Positions 25,292 to 34,860 of a stretch of DNA of 64,000 nucleotides are shown here, piece after piece. This DNA comes from Clostridiales bacterium (lineage in GTDB: Bacteria; Bacillota; Clostridia; Saccharofermentanales; Saccharofermentanaceae): assembly GCA_017649645.1 (NCBI GenBank), contig JAGCGK010000167.1, positions 1 to 64,000 of the forward strand, read 5' to 3'. Position numbers and translations under genes: made by a program. Below the pieces are notes generated by a model. The model was not told the DNA's origin. It did no database searches and was given only the letters and a program-made list of their open reading frames with translations. Within the stretch, counting starts at the first letter, position 1. Every line of letters begins with the position of its first letter.

Positions 25292-26722
25292 ATGAGTAGC
25301 AATAAGATTGAAGGAAAAGCACTGAAAGCCGGTGCCTGGTACACGATCTCCAACTTCCTGATGAGAAGTATCGGTATCATTACGACTCCGATCTTCGGAA
25401 ATCTCCTTACCAGAGGGGAATTCGGCGCATATAATAACTTTACTACATGGCTCGGCATCTTAACGATATGTATCACTCTGAATCTTGACAGTACATTTAT
25501 CAGCGCCAGATATGATTTTGAAGATACATTCGATGAGTATATTCTCTCGGTTTTAGGACTGAGTACGATCTCCTCAATAGTTTCCATATTTGTTCTGAAT
25601 CTTATTTTCCCGCTAGTTCAGCCGATCCTGCATATTGACCGGTTTTTCCTGAACTGTATCCTGGTATATCTTGTATTCCTTCCTGCGGTGAATATGTTTC
25701 AGGCAAGGGAAAGATACTATTACAAGTATAAAATGTCCGTCGTCCTGAGCTTCATTGTTTCGATCGGAACTGCGCTTCTTTCTGTATTGCTGGTTGTCAA
25801 TATGGATGACCGTTTGACCGGACGAGTCATCGGAAGTGTCATTCCGACGATCATTGTCGGTATCGTGCTTTATATAGTCATCATGAATCTCGGCGGAAGA
25901 TCATTCAAAAGAAAATATTGGAAATATGCGATTAAGGTCTGCCTGCCGTTCATTCCGCATCTGCTTTCCATGTCTCTTCTTAATTCCATGGATAAGTCGA
26001 TGATAACGAATATCTGTGGGGAAGAGGCCAATGGACTATATAGTATGGCATATACGTGCGGGTCTCTGGTCTCCATACTGATTATTTCTCTGAACTCTGC
26101 CTTTGCTCCCTGGCTCGGCCAGAAACTTCACGAGAAGAACTATGCAGATGTTCGTGCTTTTTCAAAGAAGTACATTCTCATCTTTGTTGCAATAGCGATC
26201 CTGATGATGTTCTTTGCCCCGGAGATCCTGTTTATTATCGGTGGTGGCCCGAAGTATCTGGATTCTCTTTATGTTATGCCGCCGGTCGCCTGCGGATGTA
26301 TCTTCCAGTTTATGTACACGATGTTCGTAAACGTTGAGCAGTTTTCAAAGAAGACGGTTGCTATGGCGATCGCAAGCGCATCGGCTGCACTGTTGAATTT
26401 TGTCCTGAATATGATATTTATCCCTCAATATGGATATATCGCAGCGGCCTATACAACACTTGCCGGGTTTGCCTGGCTTCTTGCAGCGCATATGCTGATC
26501 GTTCGATTTTATAAGATGAATGAGGTATATCCGTATAAACTGATCGCACTTGTAGCCGTAGTATCGATTTCAATCACCATTGTGATCAATCAACTGTACG
26601 ATTTTCCGGTGCTCAGATGCATTTTGGGAGGAATTTATTCGGTATGTCTGTTGTGTGTTATTATAAAGTATAAAGATCAACTCATTCAGGTGTTAAAAAG
26701 AGGAAAGAAGAAAAATGTTTAA
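25292..26722 (+). CDS. wzx: Polysaccharide flippase
   Basis: Oligosaccharide flippase of the MATE/MVF-like superfamily that moves the lipid-linked repeat unit across the membrane. The N-terminus KIEGKALKAGAWYTISNFL, then IGIITTPIFGNLLT, is characteristic, and 12-14 hydrophobic helices span 476 residues. It follows the polymerase gene directly and overlaps legB by 8 bases. Together with Wzy and the initiating transferase it defines a Wzx/Wzy-dependent surface polysaccharide. Confidence 0.88.
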   Translation: MSSNKIEGKALKAGAWYTISNFLMRSIGIITTPIFGNLLTRGEFGAYNNFTTWLGILTICITLNLDSTFISARYDFEDTFDEYILSVLGLSTISSIVSIFVLNLIFPLVQPILHIDRFFLNCILVYLVFLPAVNMFQARERYYYKYKMSVVLSFIVSIGTALLSVLLVVNMDDRLTGRVIGSVIPTIIVGIVLYIVIMNLGGRSFKRKYWKYAIKVCLPFIPHLLSMSLLNSMDKSMITNICGEEANGLYSMAYTCGSLVSILIISLNSAFAPWLGQKLHEKNYADVRAFSKKYILIFVAIAILMMFFAPEILFIIGGGPKYLDSLYVMPPVACGCIFQFMYTMFVNVEQFSKKTVAMAIASASAALLNFVLNMIFIPQYGYIAAAYTTLAGFAWLLAAHMLIVRFYKMNEVYPYKLIALVAVVSISITIVINQLYDFPVLRCILGGIYSVCLLCVIIKYKDQLIQVLKRGKKKNV

Positions 26723-27923
26723 TCTTGAGAGTTTTATAGGTAAATATGTCACGCATAGAGAGAAATCTATGTTTTTGAATGACATTAACAAAAATAAGGA
26801 TGAATTGTCAAAGAAGATAAAAGGGAAGAGCGTACTTGTTATCGGTGGGGCCGGTAGTATCGGTTCCTCCTTTATCAAGGCAATTCTTCCTTTTGAACCG
26901 GCATCGCTCGTTGTCGTTGATATTAATGAGAATGCACTGGCCGAACTGACACGTGACCTTCGTTCCACGCCAGGTATGTATGTGCCTGAGGATTATATTC
27001 CGTATCCGATGGATTTTGCCTCTCCGGTATTTGAGAAAATGTTCAGGGAGCGCGGCGGATTTGATATCGTCGGTAATTTCTCCGCTCATAAGCATGTCCG
27101 CTCCGAGAAAGATATCCATTCTGTTGAAGCATTGATCCAGAATAACGTCATTCATGCGAAGGGGCTTCTGGATCTTCTTTCCGAGTATGCTCCTGAAGAA
27201 TATTTCTGTGTATCTACTGATAAGGCAGCAAATCCGGTAAATATCATGGGTGCATCGAAGAGAATCATGGAAGATCTGATCTTCAGTTATTCTGACCGTT
27301 TCCCGGTCAAGACGGCACGTTTTGCCAATGTGGCTTTCTCCAACGGTTCGCTTCCGGCAGGATGTCTGGCTCGTCTTTCTAAACTTCAGCCGATCTCTGC
27401 TCCATCTGATGTTCGCAGGTATTTTGTATCTCCGGAAGAATCCGGTCAGATCTGTATGCTTTCATGTATGCTCGGTGAAAACCGCGCGATCTTCTTCCCG
27501 AAGCTGAAAGAAGCGCAGATGATGACTTTTGATGCCATTGCTACCGCATTGATTGAAGAGCATGGTTATACAGTACTAAAGTGTGATTCTGACGCTGAGG
27601 CGATCGAGAAGTCTAAAGCTTTGAAAGAAGGTTCTACCGAATATCCGGTTCACTATTCGATCTCGGATACATCCGGTGAGAAAGCCTATGAGGAGTTTGT
27701 TACAGATACGGAGACCGCAGATATGGACCGTTTTGAAGCTCTTGGTGTGATTACAGGCAAGGCAATTCCGGATCAGTCTTCCGTTCTTAAACTCTGCTCG
27801 GATCTGAATAGTGCTTTTGAACAGGAATCTACTACCAAAGCGCAGATCGTCGATATTATGAAGGACTATCTGCCGAACTTCCAGCATATTGAGACCGGAA
27901 AGAGTCTCGACAGCAAAATGTGA
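26715..27923 (+). CDS. legB: Nucleotide-sugar 4,6-dehydratase, LegB-like
   Basis: First committed enzyme of legionaminic acid synthesis: it dehydrates a nucleotide-linked N-acetylglucosamine to the 4-keto-6-deoxy sugar. The Rossmann loop is VIGGAGSIGSSFIKAI, a CapD-type hallmark, and the substrate region STDKAANPVNIMGASKRI contains the catalytic Lys. The canonical Tyr of the pair is replaced by Met, as in the FlaA1/CapD branch. A polar 130-residue C-terminal region completes the LegB size of about 400. It begins a run of genes in the order B-C-PtmE-H-I-G, matching the GDP-sugar pathway described in Campylobacter. A general UDP-GlcNAc dehydratase role remains possible. Confidence 0.8.
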   Translation: MFNLESFIGKYVTHREKSMFLNDINKNKDELSKKIKGKSVLVIGGAGSIGSSFIKAILPFEPASLVVVDINENALAELTRDLRSTPGMYVPEDYIPYPMDFASPVFEKMFRERGGFDIVGNFSAHKHVRSEKDIHSVEALIQNNVIHAKGLLDLLSEYAPEEYFCVSTDKAANPVNIMGASKRIMEDLIFSYSDRFPVKTARFANVAFSNGSLPAGCLARLSKLQPISAPSDVRRYFVSPEESGQICMLSCMLGENRAIFFPKLKEAQMMTFDAIATALIEEHGYTVLKCDSDAEAIEKSKALKEGSTEYPVHYSISDTSGEKAYEEFVTDTETADMDRFEALGVITGKAIPDQSSVLKLCSDLNSAFEQESTTKAQIVDIMKDYLPNFQHIETGKSLDSKM

Positions 27924-27944
27924 TTGAGAAAGGACCTATCTTAT

Positions 27945-29123
27945 ATGTGTGCTTATATTCCGCTTTCCATTCCAAACTTCGAAGGAAATGAGAAGAAGTA
28001 TGTAAATGATGCAGTTGAGCAGGGCTGGGTATCCACCGGCGGCGCGTACATTACCAAGCTTGAGCAGGAACTTGCGAAGTTCCTGCATACGGAGAATGTG
28101 GCTGCCTGCCAGAGTGGTACTTCCGCACTCCATCTTTCTCTTGTTCAGGCAGGAGTGAACCCGGGAGACGTGGTTCTTGTTCCGCCGCTCACATTTATCG
28201 CGGCTGTAAATCCGGTCAAATATCAGTTTGCAACTCCGGTCTTTATTGACTGTGATGACAGCTTCTGCATTGATCCGGTGAAACTCCGTTCATTCTGTGA
28301 AAATGAATGCAGCTTTGACGATGGAGTTCTGACTTATCAGGGCAAGCAGGTGAAAGCTATTGTAGTTGTTCACGTCTTTGGTAACCTCGCGGATATGGAA
28401 TCGATCATGGAGATTGCATCAAAGTATTCCCTGAAGGTTATTGAAGATGCGACCGAAGCACTTGGCACGCATTACACAGAGGGTAAGTTCGCGGGTAAAT
28501 ATGCAGGCACGATCGGTGATTTCGGTGCTTTCAGCTTTAACGGTAATAAGATCATTACCACAGGTGGCGGTGGTGCGGTAACTGCAAACGATCCGAAGAT
28601 CGTTGATCACCTCAGATACCTCTCCACACAGGCGAAGAATGATCCTCACTACTATATCCATGATGAGATCGGCTATAACTATCGAATGACCAATCTTCAG
28701 GCTGCTCTCGGTGTCGCGCAGATGGAAGAACTTCCGGAGTTTATCAGAAGGAAACAGGCGAACTACGAGCTGTATAAGAAAGAATTTGAAGGATTTGATC
28801 TTGCAGAACTGATGCCTTTCCGTGAGGGAACTTCTTCCAATAAGTGGTTCTATTCACTGTCTATCGATCGTTCCAGAATAAAGGCGACAATGCGAGAGAT
28901 CATTACTGCTCTGGACGAAAAGGGAATCCAGACAAGAGCGATCTGGGGTCTGATCAATGAACAGAAGCCCTATGACCATGAAATCACATATCAGCTTGAA
29001 AAGGCTCCGTATTATGCGGACCGTATCCTGAATATTCCTTCCAGTACGCAGATCACTAAGGAAGAGATCGCATATGTTGCACAGCAGGTAAAACTGCTTC
29101 TTGAGGAACTAGCCAATGGATAA
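27945..29123 (+). CDS. legC: Sugar aminotransferase, LegC-like
   Basis: PLP-dependent transaminase that converts the 4-keto sugar made by LegB to the 4-amino sugar. The start pattern YIPLSIPNFEGNEKKYV is characteristic of the LegC/NeuB-linked aminotransferases, and the cofactor lysine is Lys202 in FSFNGNKIITTGGGG. ATG 27945 has AAAGGA at about 10 bases and matches the normal family N-terminus; an upstream TTG at 27924 adds seven residues with no ribosome site. Length is 392. The next gene begins 8 bases before its stop. Confidence 0.83.
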   Translation: MCAYIPLSIPNFEGNEKKYVNDAVEQGWVSTGGAYITKLEQELAKFLHTENVAACQSGTSALHLSLVQAGVNPGDVVLVPPLTFIAAVNPVKYQFATPVFIDCDDSFCIDPVKLRSFCENECSFDDGVLTYQGKQVKAIVVVHVFGNLADMESIMEIASKYSLKVIEDATEALGTHYTEGKFAGKYAGTIGDFGAFSFNGNKIITTGGGGAVTANDPKIVDHLRYLSTQAKNDPHYYIHDEIGYNYRMTNLQAALGVAQMEELPEFIRRKQANYELYKKEFEGFDLAELMPFREGTSSNKWFYSLSIDRSRIKATMREIITALDEKGIQTRAIWGLINEQKPYDHEITYQLEKAPYYADRILNIPSSTQITKEEIAYVAQQVKLLLEELANG

Positions 29124-30171
29124 ATCGGAGATTGAAAACTTTATCGGAAAAAATGATCTTCCCCTGTCAAAAGCGATGCAGGCGATCGACAAGAATGCGA
29201 ACGGTATCCTTTTCCTTGTGGATGAGAATGACCGGCTTTTCGGCTGCATTACGGATGGTGATATAAGACGGTTTCTTCTTTCCGGCGGGAAAATCACTGA
29301 CCAGGTCAGCCAGGCAGCGAATCTGAAGCCTCTGACTGCGCATTCTTCTGATGAGGCGAAAACAATGTATCATAAGAAGAATTACGTTGTTATCCCGATC
29401 GTGGATGGCGAAGGCCGTATCGTCGATCTGTATAATGGCATCGGAAACGAGAAGAAGAGAGGCGCGCTGAATCTTCCTGTTGTTATTAATGCAGGCGGAC
29501 GGGGAACTCGTCTGGATCCCTTTACAAGAGTACTTCCGAAGCCTCTTATCCCGGTAGGTGAACTTCCGATCATCGAATTGATCATGCAGGAATACCAGAG
29601 CTATCAGTGCGATGAATTCCATATTATCGTTAATTATAAGAAAGAGCTGATGAAGGCGTACTTTAACGATAATGAGAATCACTATAACATCAGCTGGTAT
29701 GATGAGACGGTTCCGCTCGGAACCGGCGGCGGCCTCAGCCTCTTAAAAGGGAAGATGCATGATACATTCTTCTTTGCAAACTGTGACGCCCTTCTTACTG
29801 CAAATTATGAGCGTATGATCGAATTCCATAAGCAGAATAATAACGTGATCACGATCATCGGTGCAGTGAAGAATATCAGCATTCCTTATGGTGTAATTGA
29901 GATGGGTATCAATGGTGCCATCGAAGAAATGAAAGAGAAACCGGAGTTTTCCTTTGTGACCAATACCGGCATCTACATCGTGGAGCCGGAAGTTGTCGAG
30001 GAAATGGAAGATAATGTCAGTATCGGGTTCCCGGATGTGGTCGAACTTCAGAAACAGCGCGGTAAGCGTGTAGCTGTATTCCCGATCAGTGAAAATGAAT
30101 GGATGGATATGGGGCAGATCCCGGAGCTCGAGCGTATGCGTAACAGACTTTATGGAGAAGGCCAGGTATGA
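29116..30171 (+). CDS. ptmE: CBS-domain nucleotidyltransferase, PtmE-like (GDP-glucosamine synthesis)
   Basis: Two CBS motifs occupy about residues 8-115 (for example LFGCITDGDIRRFL and NYVVIPIVDGEGRIV), followed by a sugar-nucleotidyltransferase domain with loop NAGGRGTRLDPFTRVLPKP. This CBS-plus-transferase layout is that of PtmE, the glucosamine-1-phosphate guanylyltransferase of the Campylobacter legionaminic pathway. The acid block FFFANCDALLTANY and the C-terminal WMDMGQ fit the same fold. Its presence indicates that the pathway runs on GDP-linked rather than UDP-linked intermediates, and the CBS pair suggests regulation by a nucleotide. Base choice has not been tested. Confidence 0.78.
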   Translation: MDKSEIENFIGKNDLPLSKAMQAIDKNANGILFLVDENDRLFGCITDGDIRRFLLSGGKITDQVSQAANLKPLTAHSSDEAKTMYHKKNYVVIPIVDGEGRIVDLYNGIGNEKKRGALNLPVVINAGGRGTRLDPFTRVLPKPLIPVGELPIIELIMQEYQSYQCDEFHIIVNYKKELMKAYFNDNENHYNISWYDETVPLGTGGGLSLLKGKMHDTFFFANCDALLTANYERMIEFHKQNNNVITIIGAVKNISIPYGVIEMGINGAIEEMKEKPEFSFVTNTGIYIVEPEVVEEMEDNVSIGFPDVVELQKQRGKRVAVFPISENEWMDMGQIPELERMRNRLYGEGQV

Positions 30172-30803
30172 CGAAAAGATTACTTCTAATTGGCGGAGGC
30201 GGACATTGTGCTTCGATACTTGACTCGGTTTTGAGATCCGGACAGTATGAAAAAGTCGGGATCGTCGATAGTAACGATCAGATCGAGCGCATGGGAATAA
30301 CTGTCGTTGGAAGTGATGATGATATGGCTAGACTCTATTCCGATGGATGGACAGATGCTTTTATATCTGTGGGAAGCGTAGGTAATGTGAGTATCCGTCG
30401 CAAGTTATATGCGAAGGTCAGAGAGATCGGTTTTTCCGTTCCGTCTATTATAGATCCCACATCGGTTATTGCATCTGATGCAAAGATCGCTGATGGTGTC
30501 TTTGTCGGAAAATCCGCCGTTATCAATTCCGGCGCAGTAATCGGAACATGTGCAATTATCAATACCGGATCGATCGTTGAGCACGATTGTATTGTCGGAG
30601 ATTTTTGCCATATTTCTCCCGGATCTATACTTCTCGGCGGCGTTCATATCGGTGATAATACGCATGTCGGAGCAGGTTCCGTTGTTAAACAGGGTGTTCA
30701 TATTGGTAATGATACTATGATCGGTCAGGCAGCTAATGTATTGTCCGATATCATGTCCGGAGTTACAGCATATGGAAATCCTTGTAAGGTGGTGTCAAAA
30801 TGA
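30168..30803 (+). CDS. legH: Sugar N-acetyltransferase, LegH/PglD/NeuD-like
   Basis: Left-handed beta-helix acetyltransferase with an N-terminal nucleotide-sugar binding domain (LLLIGGGGHCASILDSV). Hexapeptide turns run from about residue 95 to 200, including GTCAIINTGSIVEHDCIVGD, which carries the catalytic His, and GAGSVV. It would N-acetylate the 4-amino sugar from LegC before hydrolysis. Length 211 matches PglD/NeuD. It overlaps its upstream and downstream neighbours by 4 bases each, as ATGA junctions, showing tight coupling. Confidence 0.8.
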   Translation: MTKRLLLIGGGGHCASILDSVLRSGQYEKVGIVDSNDQIERMGITVVGSDDDMARLYSDGWTDAFISVGSVGNVSIRRKLYAKVREIGFSVPSIIDPTSVIASDAKIADGVFVGKSAVINSGAVIGTCAIINTGSIVEHDCIVGDFCHISPGSILLGGVHIGDNTHVGAGSVVKQGVHIGNDTMIGQAANVLSDIMSGVTAYGNPCKVVSK

Positions 30804-31792
30804 GCGTGTATATTATAGCGGAAGCTGGCGTCAATCATAACGGCAGTCTGGAACTGGCGAAGAAACTGGTCGATTGTGCAAAAGAGGCCGGTGTTGACTG
30901 TATTAAGTTTCAGACTTTTAAAGCAAAGAATCTCGTATCGCCAAGAGCACAGAAAGCCGAGTATCAGAAAAAGACAACAGGGGAAGATACACAGCTTTCC
31001 ATGCTTCAGAAGCTGGAGCTCTCTTATGATGAATTTATCGAACTGAAAGAGTATTGCGATAAGGTCGGAATCTGCTTTCTTTCTACGCCTTTTGATTTTG
31101 ACAGCATCGATTTTCTTTCCTCGATCGATATGCCTTTCTGGAAGATCCCTTCCGGTGAAGTGACGAATTATCCGTATCTTGTTGCACTTGCAAAAACCGG
31201 AAAACCGGTCGTAATGTCCACAGGTATGTGTGAGATGAAGGAGATCGAGGAGACGATTTCAGTCCTTCGTGAAAACGGTGTTAAGGAAATATCTCTTCTT
31301 CACTGTAATACTGAGTATCCTACGCCTTTTGAAGATGTTAACCTCAAGGCGATGGAGACTTTAAGAGATGCTTTCGGGCTTCCGGTAGGATATTCCGATC
31401 ACACGAAAGGGATCGAAGTTCCGATTGCGGCGGTTGCTCTTGGTGCAACTATTATCGAGAAGCATTTTACGCTGGATAAAAATATGGAAGGCCCGGATCA
31501 TAAGGCGAGCCTGGAGCCTTCCGAGCTTAAGGCTATGGTCAGTTCCATTCGGAATATCGAAAAAGCCGTCGGCTCCTTTGAGAAGAAGCCATCTGATTCG
31601 GAAAAGAAGAATATTGCCATCGCCAGAAAAAGTATCGTAGCGAAGTGTTCTATCAAGAAAGGGGAGATCCTTTCTGAATCCAATCTCACCGTTAAACGTC
31701 CGGGAAATGGAATAAACCCGATGAGATGGCCGGATGTGATCGGTACTTTGGCTATACATGATTTTGAAGAGGATGATCCGATAGAAGTATGA
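30800..31792 (+). CDS. legI: N-acetylneuraminate/legionaminate synthase (NeuB family), LegI-like
   Basis: Condenses a 6-carbon amino sugar with phosphoenolpyruvate to give the 9-carbon nonulosonic acid. The TIM barrel begins with IIAEAGVNHNGSLELAKKL and carries PFWKIPSGE and GYSDHTKG, both standard NeuB blocks with catalytic His and metal ligands. The C-terminal SAF (antifreeze-like) domain covers about residues 270-330. Choice of legionaminic over sialic acid rests on the neighbouring LegB, LegC and LegH genes rather than on this sequence. Overlaps of 4 bases with both neighbours. Confidence 0.87.
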   Translation: MSVYIIAEAGVNHNGSLELAKKLVDCAKEAGVDCIKFQTFKAKNLVSPRAQKAEYQKKTTGEDTQLSMLQKLELSYDEFIELKEYCDKVGICFLSTPFDFDSIDFLSSIDMPFWKIPSGEVTNYPYLVALAKTGKPVVMSTGMCEMKEIEETISVLRENGVKEISLLHCNTEYPTPFEDVNLKAMETLRDAFGLPVGYSDHTKGIEVPIAAVALGATIIEKHFTLDKNMEGPDHKASLEPSELKAMVSSIRNIEKAVGSFEKKPSDSEKKNIAIARKSIVAKCSIKKGEILSESNLTVKRPGNGINPMRWPDVIGTLAIHDFEEDDPIEV

Positions 31793-32940
31793 AGAAGATT
31801 GCCGTCATTACAACGACCCGTGCTGAATATGGCCTTTTAAAGCCTGTGATCGGGGAACTCAGAAAAAGGGAGAATGAGGATATCCGAATAGAACTTGTCG
31901 TATCCGGAACTCATTTATCTTCCCGTTTCGGTATGACTGTAGATGAGATCGATCAAAGGATCGATCATAAGATCGAGATACCCGTAAATACGGATTCTGA
32001 TCTTGATATATCGAAAAACCAGGCAGAAGCGCTCATTCGCTTTACGGAACTATTTGTTCAAGAGAAATATGACGCGGTCATAGTTCTTGGTGACCGTTAT
32101 GAGATGCTATCTGTTGCTGTTGCCGCAGGAAATACGAGAACGCCTGTATTCCATCTTTGTGGCGGAGATACTTCGGAAGGTGCGCTTGATGAATGGATCC
32201 GGCATTCGATCTCGAAGATCAGCTATCTCCATTTTGTCACTAATGAGGTGAGCCGTAAGCGTGTGATCCAGCTTGGAGAAGATCCGTCTCGAGTTTTTAA
32301 CTTCGGATCTACCAGTATTGATAATATTCTGACGATTGCAGATATGGAGAAGACGGAAGCGCTTGCCAGTATCGGTCTGCCCGACTGTGACTATGCACTT
32401 TGTACGTATCATCCTGTCACGACAAAGGATGAGGATCCGAAAAGTCAGATCGATGCTTTTCTCGATGCGATCAAATCATTCTCGGATCTAACCTTTATTG
32501 TCACAAAATCCAATGCGGATCGTGGCGGTGAATATATCAACCGTATGCTTGATGAAGCGGAGAAAAGTATTCCTAACCTGCATGTGTTTACTTCACTTGG
32601 AGTTCGCCGCTATCTTTCTCTGATGAAATATTCTCGATTTGTGCTTGGGAACTCTTCCAGCGGCATTATTGAGACTCCTGCATTCCATATTCCGACAGTC
32701 AATATCGGTGACCGTCAGCGCGGAAGACTGCAGTCGGAGAGCATTATTAACTGTGGAGAAGGTAAAGATGAGATCATTGATGCTATTTCCGAGGCTCTTT
32801 CGGATCGTCATATGGAGATCTGCCGCTCCGTGATCAGTCCTTACGGGGATGGGAATGCGGCATCCAGAATCGCTGAAAAGGCGATCGAGTGTGTTTGCCT
32901 CGGCAAGATTGATTTAAAGAAACATTTTTATGATCTGTAA
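31789..32940 (+). CDS. legG: UDP/GDP-sugar hydrolysing 2-epimerase, LegG/NeuC-like
   Basis: Inverts C2 and removes the nucleotide from the di-amino sugar, giving the free substrate for LegI. The N-terminal TTTRAEYGLLKPVIGEL, VVSGTHLSSRFG and VLGDRYEMLS blocks are diagnostic of the NeuC/WecB family, as is GNSSSGIIETP in the C-terminal half. Length 383 is normal. The order synthase then epimerase equals the Campylobacter neuB2-neuC2 arrangement. The stop is followed after 14 bases by an unexpected pair of oxidoreductase genes. Confidence 0.85.
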   Translation: MKKIAVITTTRAEYGLLKPVIGELRKRENEDIRIELVVSGTHLSSRFGMTVDEIDQRIDHKIEIPVNTDSDLDISKNQAEALIRFTELFVQEKYDAVIVLGDRYEMLSVAVAAGNTRTPVFHLCGGDTSEGALDEWIRHSISKISYLHFVTNEVSRKRVIQLGEDPSRVFNFGSTSIDNILTIADMEKTEALASIGLPDCDYALCTYHPVTTKDEDPKSQIDAFLDAIKSFSDLTFIVTKSNADRGGEYINRMLDEAEKSIPNLHVFTSLGVRRYLSLMKYSRFVLGNSSSGIIETPAFHIPTVNIGDRQRGRLQSESIINCGEGKDEIIDAISEALSDRHMEICRSVISPYGDGNAASRIAEKAIECVCLGKIDLKKHFYDL

Positions 32941-32954
32941 TAGGAGATGACATT

Positions 32955-33923
32955 ATGAATGTTGTAGTAATAGGCTTAGGCTCGATGGGTAAAAGAAGGA
33001 TCCGTCTCATTTCCGAGATGTTCCCTGAGTATGTGATCTTTGGCGTGGATAGCAGGGAAGATAGAAGAAACGATGCTTCCTCCTTATTCGGTATCACTTG
33101 CTTCGATTCTCTGGACAGTATCGATAAGGATGTACAGTGTGCGTTTGTCTGCACATCGCCTCTGTCACATGCTTCGATCATCAAGACCTGCCTGTCTAAG
33201 AAATGGAATGTTTTTACTGAGCTCAATCTCGTTGAGGATGGTTACGATGAGAATATCGAGCTTGCAAAGAAAAATGGCTGCAAGCTTTTCCTGTCTTCCA
33301 CATTCTTTTATCGCGAGGAGATCCGATATATCCGGTCCAAGATCGACAATGCGAAGAAGTGGAACTACATCTACCATGTTGGCCAGTATCTTCCTGACTG
33401 GCATCCGTGGGAGAATTATAAGGATTTCTTTGTCGGAAATGAACGCACGAACGGATGCCGTGAGATCCTTGCAATCGAATTGCCATGGCTCACAGGTACT
33501 TTTGGAAAGGTGAAGGAGCTTCGTGTCCTGTCCGACAAAATGACCGGTTTGAATATCGGCTATAACGATAATTTCCTTATTCAGGTCGAGCATGAAGACG
33601 GCAACAAAGGTATGCTGATCGCAGATGTCGTATCGCCTGTCGCCGTTAGAAAACTCGAGGTATATTCAGAGGGCGCCTATTACAGATGGGATGGTACTCC
33701 GGACAGTATCAAAGAATTTAATCCCGATACAAAAGCACTGGATGACGTTCAGCTTACGGAACAGACCGAACACGAGTCGGGATATAGTACTTTTATCGTT
33801 GAAAACGCTTATAAGAATGAGATCCGCGAGTTTTTCTCTGTAGTTCTGGAGAATAAAGAACCGCTTTACGGCTTCGAACAGGACAAGAACACACTGGCGC
33901 TTATCCAGAGAATAGGAGCATAA
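32955..33923 (+). CDS. Gfo/Idh/MocA-fold protein with lost catalytic residues
   Basis: Rossmann loop VIGLGSMGKRRIRLI (5-19) and overall order match the Gfo/Idh/MocA dehydrogenases, which oxidise or reduce sugar hydroxyls with NAD. However, the conserved EKP is ELN here (residues 89-91), and the GGGxxxDxxxH catalytic block aligns to TNGCREILAIE, so both the acid and the His are missing. The next gene encodes an intact paralogue, with shared YLPDW then a nearby Tyr at the same place. I infer a non-catalytic partner or a changed reaction. It sits between legG and legF in the polysaccharide operon. A GGAGATGAC ribosome site precedes the ATG. Confidence 0.75.
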   Translation: MNVVVIGLGSMGKRRIRLISEMFPEYVIFGVDSREDRRNDASSLFGITCFDSLDSIDKDVQCAFVCTSPLSHASIIKTCLSKKWNVFTELNLVEDGYDENIELAKKNGCKLFLSSTFFYREEIRYIRSKIDNAKKWNYIYHVGQYLPDWHPWENYKDFFVGNERTNGCREILAIELPWLTGTFGKVKELRVLSDKMTGLNIGYNDNFLIQVEHEDGNKGMLIADVVSPVAVRKLEVYSEGAYYRWDGTPDSIKEFNPDTKALDDVQLTEQTEHESGYSTFIVENAYKNEIREFFSVVLENKEPLYGFEQDKNTLALIQRIGA

Positions 33924-33924
33924 G

Positions 33925-34860
33925 ATGCAGGACTTCCGAGTTTGTTTCGTAGGTGTCGGTTCGATTGCGAAACGTCATATCAAAAATCTCCGTGCGATAT
34001 GTCCTACTCGAGGCTTAAACATAACGATTGATGCATACCGCCGGTCGTCGAGTTCTTATGAAGCAGAGGGCGTTGATCGTGTTTTTACCGATCTGAAAGA
34101 TATGGAGGCTCACTATGATGCTGTCTTTATCACGAATCCGACGGAATATCATCTTGATGCGCTTCGATCTTTTCACGAGGTATCGGATCACTTTTTTATT
34201 GAAAAACCTCTTGTGTCATTAAAACAGCTTGATTCGGCATCCGGATTTCCATTCCGTAAGGATGCCGTCTATTATGTTGCATGCCCACTCAGATACAATG
34301 CCGTGATTCAGTATATTGCGGAGAATATCGATGTTCATGATGTGATCTCCGTCCGCTCGATATCATCGAGCTATCTTCCGGACTGGAGACCCGGGCAGGA
34401 TTACCGCGATACATATAGTGCCCATAAGGATCTGGGCGGCGGTGTAAGTATCGACCTTATCCATGAATGGGACTATCTTTCCTTCCTTTTCGGAAAGCCG
34501 CTCTCAGTGAAAAGTCTGATCGGTAAAAAGTCACCTCTTGAGATCGACAGTGATGATTATGCGATCTATATCGGAGAGTATAAAGATCGTATCGTGGAAC
34601 TGCATCTTGATTATTTCGGCAGAAAGACGATCCGTCGGATAGAGCTTTTCACGAAGAATGATACGATCGTCGGAGATCTTGTTTCCAATACTATTTCATT
34701 TCTTGTTGAGGGCAAAACGATCGACTTTCATGAAGAACGTGATGATTTCCAGAAGCGGGAACTGAATCACTTCCTGGATGTGATCTATTGCGGTAAAGAG
34801 AATGACAGCAGTCATGAGCATGCTGTTGATGTACTAAAACTAACGCAGGGAGATGTCTAA
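33925..34860 (+). CDS. Gfo/Idh/MocA-family oxidoreductase
   Basis: NAD(P)-dependent sugar dehydrogenase or reductase. It has the nucleotide loop GVGSIAKRHIKNL (10-22), the hinge EKP at 93-95 with catalytic Lys94, and GGGVSIDLIHEWDY with Asp177 and His180, so all standard catalytic positions are present. Length 311 is typical. It follows its degenerate paralogue by one base and precedes the acetyltransferase gene with no gap. Context suggests it modifies the nonulosonic acid or a neighbouring sugar, for example by oxidation and reduction at one carbon; such enzymes are not part of the basic legionaminic pathway. Confidence 0.8.
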   Translation: MQDFRVCFVGVGSIAKRHIKNLRAICPTRGLNITIDAYRRSSSSYEAEGVDRVFTDLKDMEAHYDAVFITNPTEYHLDALRSFHEVSDHFFIEKPLVSLKQLDSASGFPFRKDAVYYVACPLRYNAVIQYIAENIDVHDVISVRSISSSYLPDWRPGQDYRDTYSAHKDLGGGVSIDLIHEWDYLSFLFGKPLSVKSLIGKKSPLEIDSDDYAIYIGEYKDRIVELHLDYFGRKTIRRIELFTKNDTIVGDLVSNTISFLVEGKTIDFHEERDDFQKRELNHFLDVIYCGKENDSSHEHAVDVLKLTQGDV

